13,370 bases of DNA from VGEM01 sp033764265. Lineage in GTDB: Bacteria; Pseudomonadota; Alphaproteobacteria; Rhodospirillales; Rhodospirillaceae. Position numbers and translations under genes: made by a program. The DNA lies in assembly GCA_033764265.1 (NCBI GenBank), contig JANRJB010000009.1, forward strand, positions 1 through 13,370, written 5' to 3'. The notes under the pieces were generated by a model. That model was given only the letters and a program-made list of their open reading frames with translations. It searched no databases and was not told the DNA's origin. The first letter of the stretch is position 1. The number at the start of each line of letters is the position of its first letter. Of this stretch, positions 1 through 6,743 are shown piece after piece.

Positions 1-101
1 TTGAGAGGCTGGCGGCGGACGGGCGCCTCGCCAACCCGGTCAGGTCCGGAAGGAAGCAGCCGTAACGAGTTTCCGCCCGGGTCGCCGTCCAGTCTCTCAC
101 C
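1..101 (+). ncRNA. ffs: Small bacterial signal recognition particle RNA (4.5S-type)
   Basis: This is the RNA part of the signal recognition particle, which binds Ffh and FtsY to bring inner-membrane proteins to the translocon. The conserved Ffh-binding domain spans 38-61: the GGTCAGG side, a GGAA tetraloop at 48-51 closed by C47-G52, and the AAGCAGCC side. Outer strands 2-12 and 89-99 pair along their whole length with one G-U, and 13-16 pairs with 84-87, giving one long hairpin of about 100 nt, the usual size of the small type without an Alu domain. The exact ends are inferred from pairing, and the 5' end may lie a few bases outside the window. It sits just upstream of dnaX, a common position in alphaproteobacteria. 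Confidence 0.93.
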
Positions 102-131
102 TCTCGCCGCCAGCCTGAAAAGCCCTGCGCC

Positions 132-1853
132 ATGAACGACGCCCGCCCCACCGCCACGCCCACCGTGCCCGGTGGGCCAAACGGCGGCGGCGCGGCGGCC
201 TACCGTGTGCTGGCCCGCAAGTACCGCCCGGTCACCTTCGATCAACTGATCGGCCAGGACGCGGTGGTGCGCACGCTGACCAACGCCATCACCTCGGGCC
301 GCATCGCCCAGGGCTACATGCTCACCGGCGTGCGCGGCGTCGGCAAAACCACCACCGCGCGGCTGATCGCACGCGCGCTCAACTGCATCGGCCCTGACGG
401 CGCGGGCGGGCCCACGCCCAACCCCTGCGGTGTCTGCGCCAACTGCACCGCCATCGCCGAGGACCGCCACGTCGACGTACTCGAGATGGACGCCGCCAGC
501 CGCACCGGCATCGACGACATCCGCGAGTTGTTGGAGGGCGTGCGCTACCGCCCCACCTCGGCGCGCTACAAGATCTACATCGTCGACGAAGTGCACATGC
601 TGTCGGAGAAGGCCTTCAACGCGCTGCTGAAAACGCTGGAGGAGCCGCCTGCGCACGTGAAGTTCATTTTCGCCACCACCGAGATCCGCAAGGTGCCGGT
701 GACGGTATTGTCGCGCTGCCAGCGCTTCGACCTGCGCCGCATCGACGCCGACAAGCTGGCCGCCCTGTTCCGCCAGGTCGCGGCGGCGGAGGGCGCCGCG
801 GTCGAGGACGGCGCGCTGGCGCTGATCGCGCGCGCCGCCGACGGGTCGGCCCGCGACGGGCTGTCGATCCTCGATCAGGCGATTTCGCAGTCGATGTCCG
901 GTTCGGCCGGCGCGCCCGTCACCGAGGCCGCGGTGCGCGACATGCTGGGCCTGGCCGATCGCGCCAAGGTGTTCGACCTGCTCGACGCGGCGATGAAGGG
1001 CGACGTGAAGTCGGCGCTGGCCGTGCTGGCCGATCAGTACGCCGCCGGCGCGAACCCGATTGTCGTCGTGCAGGACCTGTTGGAACTGGTGCACTGGCTG
1101 ACGCGGGTCAAGCTCGCCCCCGATGGCGCCGCCGATCCCGGCCTGGCCGAGACCGAGCGCACCCGCGGCGTCGCCATGGCCCAGGCGTTGTCGGTGCCGG
1201 TGCTGTCGCGCGCCTGGCAGATGCTGATCAAGGGCCTGAGCGAGGCGCGGTCCGCGCCCCTGCCGCTGCAGGCGGTGGAAATGTTGCTGATCCGCATGGC
1301 CTACGCCGCCGACCTGCCGACGCCGGCCGACGCGCTCAAGCAACTCGAGAGCGGCGGCGCGGTGGCGGTCAAGGCCGGCGCGGCCGCGTCCTCCACGCCA
1401 CCCGCTGGTCCGCGCGCAAGCCTTTCGGTCGCTTCGTCCGGCGCGGTCTCGACCGCCGCGGTGGCGCAAGCCAACCCATCCGCGCCGCCGGCGCTGGCCC
1501 ACGATCCCATGCCTGCCACCTTCGCCGCGGCCGCCGATCTGTTCGAGAAGCACCGGGAGGTCAAGCTGGCCGCGCTGTTGCGGCGCAACGTGCACCTGGT
1601 GAAGTTCGAACCGGGTCGCATCGACATCAACCCGCAGAAGTCGGTGCCGTCCGACGTGCCGGGCCAGGTCGGCAAGCTGCTCGGGCAATGGACCGGCCAG
1701 CGCTGGATGGTCAGCGTGGTCGGCGCGCCGGGCGAGAAAACCCTGCACGAACAGATTCTCGATCGCGCCCGCGCCGAACCCTTGGTGGCCGCGATCCTTG
1801 ACGCCTTCCCGGGTGCGGCCATCGATAATATCCGCCGCGCCGAAGATCACTGA
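132..1853 (+). CDS. dnaX: DNA polymerase III subunit gamma/tau
   Basis: This is the clamp-loader ATPase of the replicative polymerase III holoenzyme; it opens and loads the beta clamp and ties the core polymerases to the helicase. In the 573-residue product, the N-terminal 20 residues are a low-complexity extension before the core. Walker A (GVRGVGKT) is at 66-73, the zinc cysteines are C85, C99, C102 and C105, Walker B (IVDEVH) is around 150-155, sensor 1 is FATTE at 180-184, and the SRC arginine finger is at 194-196. A proline/alanine/serine-rich linker (about 400-455) leads to a C-terminal domain (about 458-570) of the kind found on alphaproteobacterial tau. No A-rich slippery heptamer is visible, so a frameshifted gamma form is not supported. 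No clear Shine-Dalgarno precedes the ATG. It is followed after 22 bp by ybaB. Confidence 0.97.
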   Translation: MNDARPTATPTVPGGPNGGGAAAYRVLARKYRPVTFDQLIGQDAVVRTLTNAITSGRIAQGYMLTGVRGVGKTTTARLIARALNCIGPDGAGGPTPNPCGVCANCTAIAEDRHVDVLEMDAASRTGIDDIRELLEGVRYRPTSARYKIYIVDEVHMLSEKAFNALLKTLEEPPAHVKFIFATTEIRKVPVTVLSRCQRFDLRRIDADKLAALFRQVAAAEGAAVEDGALALIARAADGSARDGLSILDQAISQSMSGSAGAPVTEAAVRDMLGLADRAKVFDLLDAAMKGDVKSALAVLADQYAAGANPIVVVQDLLELVHWLTRVKLAPDGAADPGLAETERTRGVAMAQALSVPVLSRAWQMLIKGLSEARSAPLPLQAVEMLLIRMAYAADLPTPADALKQLESGGAVAVKAGAAASSTPPAGPRASLSVASSGAVSTAAVAQANPSAPPALAHDPMPATFAAAADLFEKHREVKLAALLRRNVHLVKFEPGRIDINPQKSVPSDVPGQVGKLLGQWTGQRWMVSVVGAPGEKTLHEQILDRARAEPLVAAILDAFPGAAIDNIRRAEDH

Positions 1854-1860
1854 CCGTTTC

Positions 1861-1865
1861 AGGAG
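1861..1865 (+). promoter_or_regulatory. Ribosome binding site that fixes the ybaB start
   Basis: AGGAG lies 10 nt before the ATG at 1876. It decides between that start and an in-frame upstream ATG at 1798, which lies inside dnaX and would add 26 residues unlike the family. Confidence 0.7.
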
Positions 1866-1875
1866 CACGCGAGCG

Positions 1876-2199
1876 ATGTCCAATGTCGGCATGATGATGA
1901 AGAAGCTGCAGGAGATGCAGGCGCGCATGGGCGACATGCAGCGCCAGCTGGGCGAACTGGAGGTCACCGGCTCGGCCGGCGGCGGCATGGTGGCCGCGGT
2001 CCTGAACGGCAAGGGCGAGATGCGCCGCATCAAGATCGACGCCAGCCTGGTGACGCCGGCGGAAAAAGAAGTGCTGGAGGACCTGATCGTCGCCGCCGTC
2101 AACGACGCCCGCGCCAAGGCCGACGCCGAGGCCCAGGCGCAAATGGCCAAGCTCACCGGCGGCCTGCCGCTGCCACCGGGGCTCAAGCTGCCGTTTTGA
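1876..2199 (+). CDS. ybaB: YbaB/EbfC family nucleoid-associated protein
   Basis: A small dimeric DNA-binding protein of the YbaB/EbfC family, 107 residues, normal for the family. It starts MSNVGMMMKKLQEMQ, the usual N-terminal helix rich in Met, Lys and Gln. A glycine-rich turn (GSAGGGMV) and beta segment follow, then the conserved VTPAEKEVLEDLIVAAVNDA helix and a short tail ending in PPGLKLPF. Homologues bind DNA as tweezer-like dimers and are nearly always found between dnaX and recR, as here. It probably shares a transcript with dnaX (22 bp gap) and recR (68 bp gap). The molecular role is still poorly defined; the family assignment is firm. Confidence 0.95.
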   Translation: MSNVGMMMKKLQEMQARMGDMQRQLGELEVTGSAGGGMVAAVLNGKGEMRRIKIDASLVTPAEKEVLEDLIVAAVNDARAKADAEAQAQMAKLTGGLPLPPGLKLPF

Positions 2200-2218
2200 G
2201 GGCCGCGACCGAACTCTT

Positions 2219-2243
2219 TTCCTCTCCCATGAACGGGGAGGAA
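2219..2243 (+). repeat. Small hairpin in the ybaB-recR spacer
   Basis: TTCCTCTCCC (2219-2228) can pair with GGGGAGGAA (2235-2243) around a 6-nt loop, with one bulged base. Its CTCTCCC/GGGGAG core resembles the inner stem of the three palindromic repeats elsewhere in the window, so it may be a decayed copy. No T-tract follows, so it is not a classical terminator. It ends 24 nt before the recR ATG and could modestly affect recR translation. Confidence 0.4.
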
Positions 2244-2267
2244 GAAGCAAATTGCTGACAGGTCATC

Positions 2268-2861
2268 ATGGCCGGGGCTGACATCGAGGCGTTGATCCGC
2301 CAGCTGGCCAAGCTGCCGGGGCTGGGCCCGCGCTCGGCGCGGCGCATCGCGCTCGCGCTCATCAAGCGGCGCGAATCCCTGCTCGACCCCTTGATCCTGG
2401 CGCTTGAGAATGCCGCCGCCGGCGTGCGGGTGTGCGCGACCTGCGGCAACTTCGACAGCCAGGATCCGTGTACCATCTGCGCCGACCCGCGCCGCGACGC
2501 CCACGTCATCTGCGTGGTCGAGGACGTCGCCGACATCTGGGCGCTGGAGCGCACCGCGGCCTTTCGCGGCCGCTATCACGTCACCGGCGGTTTGCTGTCG
2601 CCGCTCGACGGCATCGGCCCCGCCGACCTGAAGGTCGACCGCCTGATCCGCCGGGTGAAGGACGCCGCGGTGACCGAGGTGATCCTGGCCTTGAGCGCCA
2701 CCGTCGAGGGCCAGACCACGGCCCACTACATCGCCGACCGGCTGAAGGAAACCGCGGCGCAGGTCTCGGGCCTGGCCCATGGCGTGCCGGTGGGCGGCGA
2801 ACTCGACTACCTCGACGACGGTACCATCGCCGCGGCCCTGAAAGCCCGCCGGCCGGTGTAG
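2268..2861 (+). CDS. recR: Recombination mediator protein RecR
   Basis: RecR works with RecO (and RecF) to load RecA onto SSB-coated single-stranded DNA at gaps. The 197-residue product has the full family layout: an N-terminal helix-hairpin-helix (KLPGLGPRSARRIAL, about 15-29), a four-cysteine zinc finger (C56, C59, C68, C71), and a Toprim domain starting ICVVEDVADIWALE with acidic E85 and D86. The conserved ATVEGQTTAHYI segment and the C-terminal GVPVGGELDYLDDGT follow. The length is typical. The ATG is preceded by AGGT at 2260-2263. It is the last gene of the dnaX-ybaB-recR block. Confidence 0.97.
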   Translation: MAGADIEALIRQLAKLPGLGPRSARRIALALIKRRESLLDPLILALENAAAGVRVCATCGNFDSQDPCTICADPRRDAHVICVVEDVADIWALERTAAFRGRYHVTGGLLSPLDGIGPADLKVDRLIRRVKDAAVTEVILALSATVEGQTTAHYIADRLKETAAQVSGLAHGVPVGGELDYLDDGTIAAALKARRPV

Positions 2862-3030
2862 GCAACGCCCGGCCCCGGCACGTATGCCGATTCGCAAAGC
2901 CCTGCTGCGGAAATGGGGGCCGCGCCGCCACGGCCGCGCCATAATCGCGACACATCTTCAGGCATGGTATGACACACCCGATGCATGAGGAGGCGCCGCT
3001 TCGGGCGAGCGCCCTGTTCAGGAGGTTTTC
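2862..3030 (+). promoter_or_regulatory. Leader region of the lipoprotein gene, with a strong ribosome binding site
   Basis: This 169-bp gap separates recR from the DUF4136 gene. AGGAGG at 3020-3025 is 5 nt before the ATG at 3031, the strongest Shine-Dalgarno in the window. A second AGGAGG at 2988-2993 lies just behind an unused ATG at 2985. CATAAT at 2940-2945 could be a -10 box but has no good -35 partner. GGCGC (2992-2996) and GCGCC (3009-3013) could form a weak hairpin between the two ribosome-binding-like sites. The promoter is not settled. Confidence 0.4.
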
Positions 3031-3702
3031 ATGTTGATCCGTCTGTTCGCCGTTGCCGCCGCGGGCCTGGTGCTCTCGGCTTGCGTCGGCCCGCGCTATG
3101 TCACCTCGGACGTGACGCGCTTCCACACCCTGCCCACGGTCGCGGGCGGCGCCACCTTTGCCATCGTCGCGGCGGACAAGGAGCAGGAACAAAGCCTCGC
3201 CTTCCGCCAGTACGCCGACCAGCTCAACGCCAGCCTGACCCAGGTCGGCCTGCGCCAGTTCACCGGCGAGGCGGGCAAGCCCGATTACGTCGTCACGCTG
3301 AAGTACGGCGTCGACGGCCCCAGCCCCGACATCCGCTCGCGCAACGTCTCGGTCGGGGTCGGCTACGGCTACTGGGGCCGGCACTGGGGCCTGGGCGGCC
3401 ACTATGATCCGTGGGCCAGTTCCTACGCCAACACCCAGCAGGTCTACGTGCGCCGGGTCGAGCTCGACATCTACAAGGGCGCCACCTGGGGCACCGCCAG
3501 CCCCGAGAAGGTGTACGAAGGCCGCGCGCTCAGCGAAGGCTTGAACGGTCAGGTCGAACCGGTGATGCCCTATATCCTCGAGGCGCTGTTCAAGGATTTC
3601 CCGGGCGCCTCCGGCTCCACCCGCACGGTGCGGGTCGAAGTGCCGGCCGATGCCGACGTGACCAGCACCACCACGACGCCCAGCTCGCGCTCGAGCATGT
3701 AG
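3031..3702 (+). CDS. DUF4136 domain lipoprotein
   Basis: A 223-residue predicted lipoprotein. A type II signal peptide with lipobox LSAC places the lipidated cysteine at residue 18; valine at +2 favours the outer membrane. The mature part has the features of DUF4136 proteins: an early Y-x-T-S-D-V-T-R-F-H-T-L motif, a central glycine/aromatic segment (VGVGYGYWGRHWG, near 108-120) and a late KVYEGRALSEG motif with the conserved EALFKDFPG near the end. The C-terminus is a Ser/Thr-rich tail. The biochemical function of the family is unknown. It stands alone on the plus strand, with its own strong ribosome binding site, and converges on nfeD. Confidence 0.85.
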   Translation: MLIRLFAVAAAGLVLSACVGPRYVTSDVTRFHTLPTVAGGATFAIVAADKEQEQSLAFRQYADQLNASLTQVGLRQFTGEAGKPDYVVTLKYGVDGPSPDIRSRNVSVGVGYGYWGRHWGLGGHYDPWASSYANTQQVYVRRVELDIYKGATWGTASPEKVYEGRALSEGLNGQVEPVMPYILEALFKDFPGASGSTRTVRVEVPADADVTSTTTTPSSRSSM

Positions 3703-3716
3703 GCGGTGAATGGCGA

Positions 3717-3739
3717 GGCCCCGGATTCATTCCGGGGCC
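3717..3739. repeat. GC-rich hairpin between convergent genes (first of a pair)
   Basis: GGCCCCGGA (3717-3725) and TCCGGGGCC (3731-3739) form a perfect 9-bp stem with a 5-nt loop, 14 bp after the lipoprotein stop codon. There is no T-run on either side, so rho-independent termination is possible only in a weak sense. This type of sequence is widely repeated between genes in alphaproteobacteria. Confidence 0.65.
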
Positions 3740-3782
3740 CACTTCTCAATCGAACGCCAATCGTAAGTCATATGCGCGATGG

Positions 3783-3803
3783 ACCCCGGCACAAGGCCGG
3801 GGT
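3783..3803. repeat. GC-rich hairpin between convergent genes (second of a pair)
   Basis: ACCCCGGC (3783-3790) and GCCGGGGT (3796-3803) form a perfect 8-bp stem with a 5-nt loop, 21 bp past the end of nfeD on the minus strand. Read on the minus strand it is ACCCCGGCCTTGTGCCGGGGT, a motif I recognise as a frequent intergenic repeat in alphaproteobacteria. With the hairpin at 3717-3739 it may form one composite repeat, or act as a two-way transcript end for the convergent genes. Confidence 0.65.
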
Positions 3804-3824
3804 GTAGCTCGATTTCGATAGGCC

Positions 3825-4286
3825 TTACGCCTTCTCAACCTTCAGCTTCGCGCCGCTGGTGCCGATGACCCTGACACGCGCGCCGGCGGGCAGGTCGGGG
3901 CCTTCCACCAGCCACGACCCGTCGGCCAGGTTGACGCGACCGTGGTTGTTCTCGATCGCGGTCGCCAGCGTAAACACCTGGCCGACGTATTGCGCGCCGC
4001 GCTGATTGAGCGTCGGGTCCGCGCTCGGCACCTGCGAGGGTTTGTACACCCGCCGGCCGACCACGGTGGCGATCACCCCCAGTACAGCGAAGATGACGAA
4101 GTCGATCTGCCAGCCGAGGCCGGGGGCGAAGAACGCCACGAACCCGGTGATCGCCGCCGCCACGCCCAGCCAAAGGAAGAAGATTCCGGGCGCGGCCAGC
4201 TCGACGATGAACAGCACCAGCGCGGTGATCCACCACGCCCAGTGATTGAAGTTTTTCAGGAATCCCAACAGCGCGTCGTCGTCCAT
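3825..4286 (-). CDS. NfeD family membrane protein
   Basis: A short NfeD-type protein (153 residues), the usual partner of SPFH/stomatin proteins in bacterial membrane microdomains. Three hydrophobic segments (about 16-33, 34-54 and 60-78) include the typical ELAAPGIFFLWLG turn. The C-terminal part (about 95-152) is the soluble OB-fold domain, with repeated G-x-V and WLVEGPDLPAGARVRV strands. It lacks the N-terminal ClpP-like protease domain of long NfeD proteins, like E. coli YbbJ. The ATG is preceded by GAGGT (4295-4299, minus strand) 8 nt away. It lies 140 bp downstream of the stomatin gene, with a palindromic repeat in the gap, and is probably cotranscribed with it. Confidence 0.92.
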   Translation of the reverse strand: MDDDALLGFLKNFNHWAWWITALVLFIVELAAPGIFFLWLGVAAAITGFVAFFAPGLGWQIDFVIFAVLGVIATVVGRRVYKPSQVPSADPTLNQRGAQYVGQVFTLATAIENNHGRVNLADGSWLVEGPDLPAGARVRVIGTSGAKLKVEKA

Positions 4287-4322
4287 GGCGAGTTACCTCA
4301 CAGCGCGAGTCGGTACGTCCCG

Positions 4323-4396
4323 CCACCCCCTCACCGCTTCGCTCTCGCTCAGCACCCTCTCCCCCTTCAGGGGGAGAGGGTTGGGGTGAGGGGGCC
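4323..4396. repeat. GC-rich palindromic repeat, copy C (between the SPFH gene and nfeD)
   Basis: Nested dyad. The outer arms are CCCCTCACC (4327-4335) and GGTGAGGGG (4385-4393). The inner stem CCCTCTCCCCC (4355-4365) and GGGGGAGAGGG (4370-4380) is a perfect 11 bp with a TTCA loop. The left arm contains an asymmetric GCTTCGCTCTCGCTCAGCA stretch that gives the element a direction; copy A has the same orientation and copy B the opposite one. It is small, carries no gene, and sits inside a probable operon, where it may stabilise or attenuate the mRNA between the two genes. Confidence 0.85.
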
Positions 4397-4426
4397 GGGC
4401 CGGCATCGCGCGACACTCCATCACAC

Positions 4427-5416
4427 TCAACTCCCGGCGTTGGGCAGGCGCGGCGGTGGGCGCGGCGCGCCAGGAGCGGGCGTGCCCCCGCCTGACGACG
4501 CACCGCCGCGGGTGGCGGCTTCGCGCGCGAGTTCCGCAATGCCGGCGATGGCGCCGATCACGCCCGAGGCCTCGAGTGGCATCAGCACCAGCTTTTCATT
4601 GGGCGCCTTGGCGATATCGCGCAGCGCTTCCACGTACTTCTGCGCGACGAAATAGTTGATCGCCTGCACGTCGCCCTTGGCGATCGCCTCCGACACCATC
4701 TCGGTGGCCTTGGCTTCGGCTTGGGCCAGTCGCTCGCGCGCCTCGGCCTCGCGGAAGGCGGCCTCGCGCTTGCCCTCGGCCTCCAGGATCTGGCTCTGCT
4801 TCTGGCCCTCGGCGCGCAAAATGGCCGCCTGCTTGGAGCCCTCGGCCTCCAGGATTTCGGCGCGCTTCTCGCGCTCGGCCTTCATCTGCCGGGCCATGGC
4901 GTCGACTAGGTCGCGCGGCGGCGAGATGTCCTTGATCTCGACGCGCGTCACCTTCACGCCCCACGGCGAGGTCGCCTCGTCGACCACCTTGAGCAGCCGC
5001 GCGTTGATCGAATCGCGCTGCGACAGCAGCTCGTCCAGGTCCATGCTGCCCATCACCGTGCGGATGTTGGTCATGGTCAGGTTGAGGATCGCCACCCCCA
5101 GGTTGCCGACTTCATAGGCCGCCTTGGCGGCATCCAGCACCTGATAGAACATTACCGCGTCGACCGTGACCGCGGCGTTGTCCTTGGTGATGGCCTGCTG
5201 CGAGGGCACGTCCAGCACCTGCTCCATCATGTTCAGCTTGCGCCCGACGCTCTCGATGAACGGCGTGATCAGGTTGAAGCCAGGCGTGAGCGTGACTGTG
5301 TACTTGCCGAAGCGCTCGACGGTGTAGTTCCAGCCCTGCTTGACCACCACCACCGTCTTGAAGACGAGGACGATGCCCAAGATCAGCACAATCACGGCGA
5401 AGGTCGATCCGGCCAC
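4427..5416 (-). CDS. SPFH/Band 7 (stomatin-like) membrane protein, QmcA type
   Basis: A 329-residue SPFH-domain protein thought to form oligomeric membrane scaffolds and, with NfeD, to organise membrane proteins and their proteases. One N-terminal transmembrane segment (about 5-25) is followed by the Band 7 domain (about 26-180) with VERFGKYTVTLTPGFN, VDVP-like LDVPSQ and WGVKVTRVEIKDISPP. A coiled-coil region follows, with three 11-residue repeats of the form ILxAEGxKxxx at 188-220. The protein ends in a disordered Gly/Pro tail (about 305-329). The start is GTG, with AGGA (5424-5427, minus strand) 7 nt before it. The gene begins 29 bp after rmuC ends and is followed by nfeD. It could equally be named a paraslipin; E. 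coli QmcA is similar in length and context. Confidence 0.93.
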   Translation of the reverse strand: MAGSTFAVIVLILGIVLVFKTVVVVKQGWNYTVERFGKYTVTLTPGFNLITPFIESVGRKLNMMEQVLDVPSQQAITKDNAAVTVDAVMFYQVLDAAKAAYEVGNLGVAILNLTMTNIRTVMGSMDLDELLSQRDSINARLLKVVDEATSPWGVKVTRVEIKDISPPRDLVDAMARQMKAEREKRAEILEAEGSKQAAILRAEGQKQSQILEAEGKREAAFREAEARERLAQAEAKATEMVSEAIAKGDVQAINYFVAQKYVEALRDIAKAPNEKLVLMPLEASGVIGAIAGIAELAREAATRGGASSGGGTPAPGAPRPPPRLPNAGS

Positions 5417-5445
5417 GGTGGGTCCTTTCCTGACGAAGGGTCGGC

Positions 5446-6624
5446 TTATTGCAACAGAGTGCGGCGGGTTTCAGGCGCCGCCGGCGCGGCGATCCGCTCG
5501 GTCGGTTCCGCCTCCAGCGGGATCGATTCGATCGTCTCGCCGCGCTTGAGGATCTTGGTGGTCGAGGTCTGGATCTCGGCCACGTCCTTGCGCGCCGATT
5601 CGAAGTGACTGGCCAGGTTGCCGACCCGCTTGTCCAGGCGCACCACGTCCTCCATCAGCTTGCCGATCTCGGCCTGGATCACGTGCGCCTGCTCGCGCAT
5701 GCGCGCGTCCTTCAGAACGGCGCGCACGGTGTTGAGTGTGGCCATCAGCGTGGTCGGCGAGACCACGTAGACGCGGCGCTTGAAACCGTCCTCGACCAGC
5801 GCCGGGAAGCGGTCGTGCAGTTCGGCGAACACCGATTCCGCCGGCACGAACATGATGGCCGAATCCGCCGTCTCGCCGGGAACAATGTACTTCTCGGCGA
5901 TGTCGCGGATGTGCTTGAGCACGTCGGTGCGGAACGCCTGTTCGGCGGCCGCGGTCTCGCGTTCGTCCTTGGCCGCGCGCAGTCGCGCATAGGCCTCGTG
6001 CGGGTATTTCGAATCGATGGCGATCAGGCCGGGCGGGTTGGGCAGCTTGATGACGCAGTCGGCGCGCTTGCCGTTGCTCAGGGTGAACTGGAATTCGAAC
6101 GCTCCCGGCGGCAGCATGTTGCGCACCAGGTCTTCCATCTGGGTCTGGCCGATGGCGCCGCGCGCCTGCTTGTTCGACAGCAGGTCCTGCAGGCTGACCA
6201 CGTCCTGCGACAGTTCGGCGATGTTCTTCTGCGCCGAGTCGATCACCGCCAGCCGCTCCTGCAACTGGGTCAGGGTCTCGACGGTTTTTTCGCCGGCCTT
6301 GCTCAGGTTCTCGCCGACCCGGCGTGTGACCTCGGCCAGCCGCTCGTCGAGCATCCTGGTCACGGCGCGCTCCTGCGCCTGTAAGGCCGTGCTCATCTGG
6401 GCCTGCGCGGTGGTCTGGCTGTCGCCCAGCTGGGCGAGCCGACCGCCCAGGGCGGCCTGGCTCTCGGCCAGGCGGGTCAGCGCCTCGCCCAGGCCGGCAA
6501 TCTGCATCGTGGCGGCCGCGCGCGTCCGCGCGGCCAGCACCACGGCCACGGCGATGGCGACAATCGCCGCCAGGCCGCCGGCGCCGAACATGAGCAGGGT
6601 GGGGTTGAGTTGGCTTGCGTCCAT
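5446..6624 (-). CDS. rmuC: DNA recombination protein RmuC
   Basis: RmuC is a membrane-anchored protein that limits inversion and recombination at short inverted repeats; its mechanism is unproven. The 392-residue product has an N-terminal membrane anchor (about 10-32) and a long coiled coil (about 40-150). The RmuC domain follows (about 150-355), with a nuclease-like core in which ADCVIKLP (D189) is followed by LIAIDSK (D204, K206), the pattern expected of a PD-(D/E)xK fold. Conserved IMFVPAESVFAELHD and VVSPTTLMATLNTVR motifs are intact. It is the first gene of the minus-strand rmuC - SPFH - nfeD set and is divergent from the DUF4139 gene. No clean Shine-Dalgarno is seen. Confidence 0.95.
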   Translation of the reverse strand: MDASQLNPTLLMFGAGGLAAIVAIAVAVVLAARTRAAATMQIAGLGEALTRLAESQAALGGRLAQLGDSQTTAQAQMSTALQAQERAVTRMLDERLAEVTRRVGENLSKAGEKTVETLTQLQERLAVIDSAQKNIAELSQDVVSLQDLLSNKQARGAIGQTQMEDLVRNMLPPGAFEFQFTLSNGKRADCVIKLPNPPGLIAIDSKYPHEAYARLRAAKDERETAAAEQAFRTDVLKHIRDIAEKYIVPGETADSAIMFVPAESVFAELHDRFPALVEDGFKRRVYVVSPTTLMATLNTVRAVLKDARMREQAHVIQAEIGKLMEDVVRLDKRVGNLASHFESARKDVAEIQTSTTKILKRGETIESIPLEAEPTERIAAPAAPETRRTLLQ

Positions 6625-6743
6625 GCGGGCCTGAGTCTGCCGCGAATTTGCTACAATGCGTTCTACAATCCGGTCCGCTCACCCTATCTTAAACCGGCGC
6701 GGTCGACTACGTTCCCGCGAGCCTGGGTTGCAAGGTCGATGCC
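6625..6743. promoter_or_regulatory. Divergent intergenic region carrying likely promoters
   Basis: This 119-bp gap separates the divergent rmuC and DUF4139 genes, so promoters for both must lie in or near it. On the plus strand the heptamer CTACAAT occurs twice, 12 bp apart, giving TACAAT -10 candidates at 6652-6657 and 6664-6669. Neither has a convincing -35 box. On the minus strand TAAGAT (6687-6692) is a possible -10 for rmuC. AAGGTC at 6732-6737 is a plausible ribosome binding site for the ATG at 6744. Confidence 0.35.

Noticed and set aside
132..1853. Programmed frameshift producing a gamma form of DnaX
   Set aside because: No A6G-like slippery heptamer with a downstream stem is visible; short A runs such as GAGAAAACCC near 1735 lie in the C-terminal domain.
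1798..1875. Upstream in-frame ATG extending ybaB into dnaX
   Set aside because: The extra residues do not fit the family, and the AGGAG before 1876 supports the shorter start.
3717..3803. Classical rho-independent terminators
   Set aside because: The stems are strong, but neither strand has a following run of T.
3835..4539. A minus-strand frame spanning nfeD, repeat C and the end of the SPFH gene
   Set aside because: It is out of frame with both real genes and stays open because of GC content and the repeat, which reads as a PSPQPSPPEGGEG-type peptide.
5449..6384. A 311-codon plus-strand frame opposite rmuC
   Set aside because: RmuC motifs on the minus strand explain the region; the opposite frame has shadow composition.
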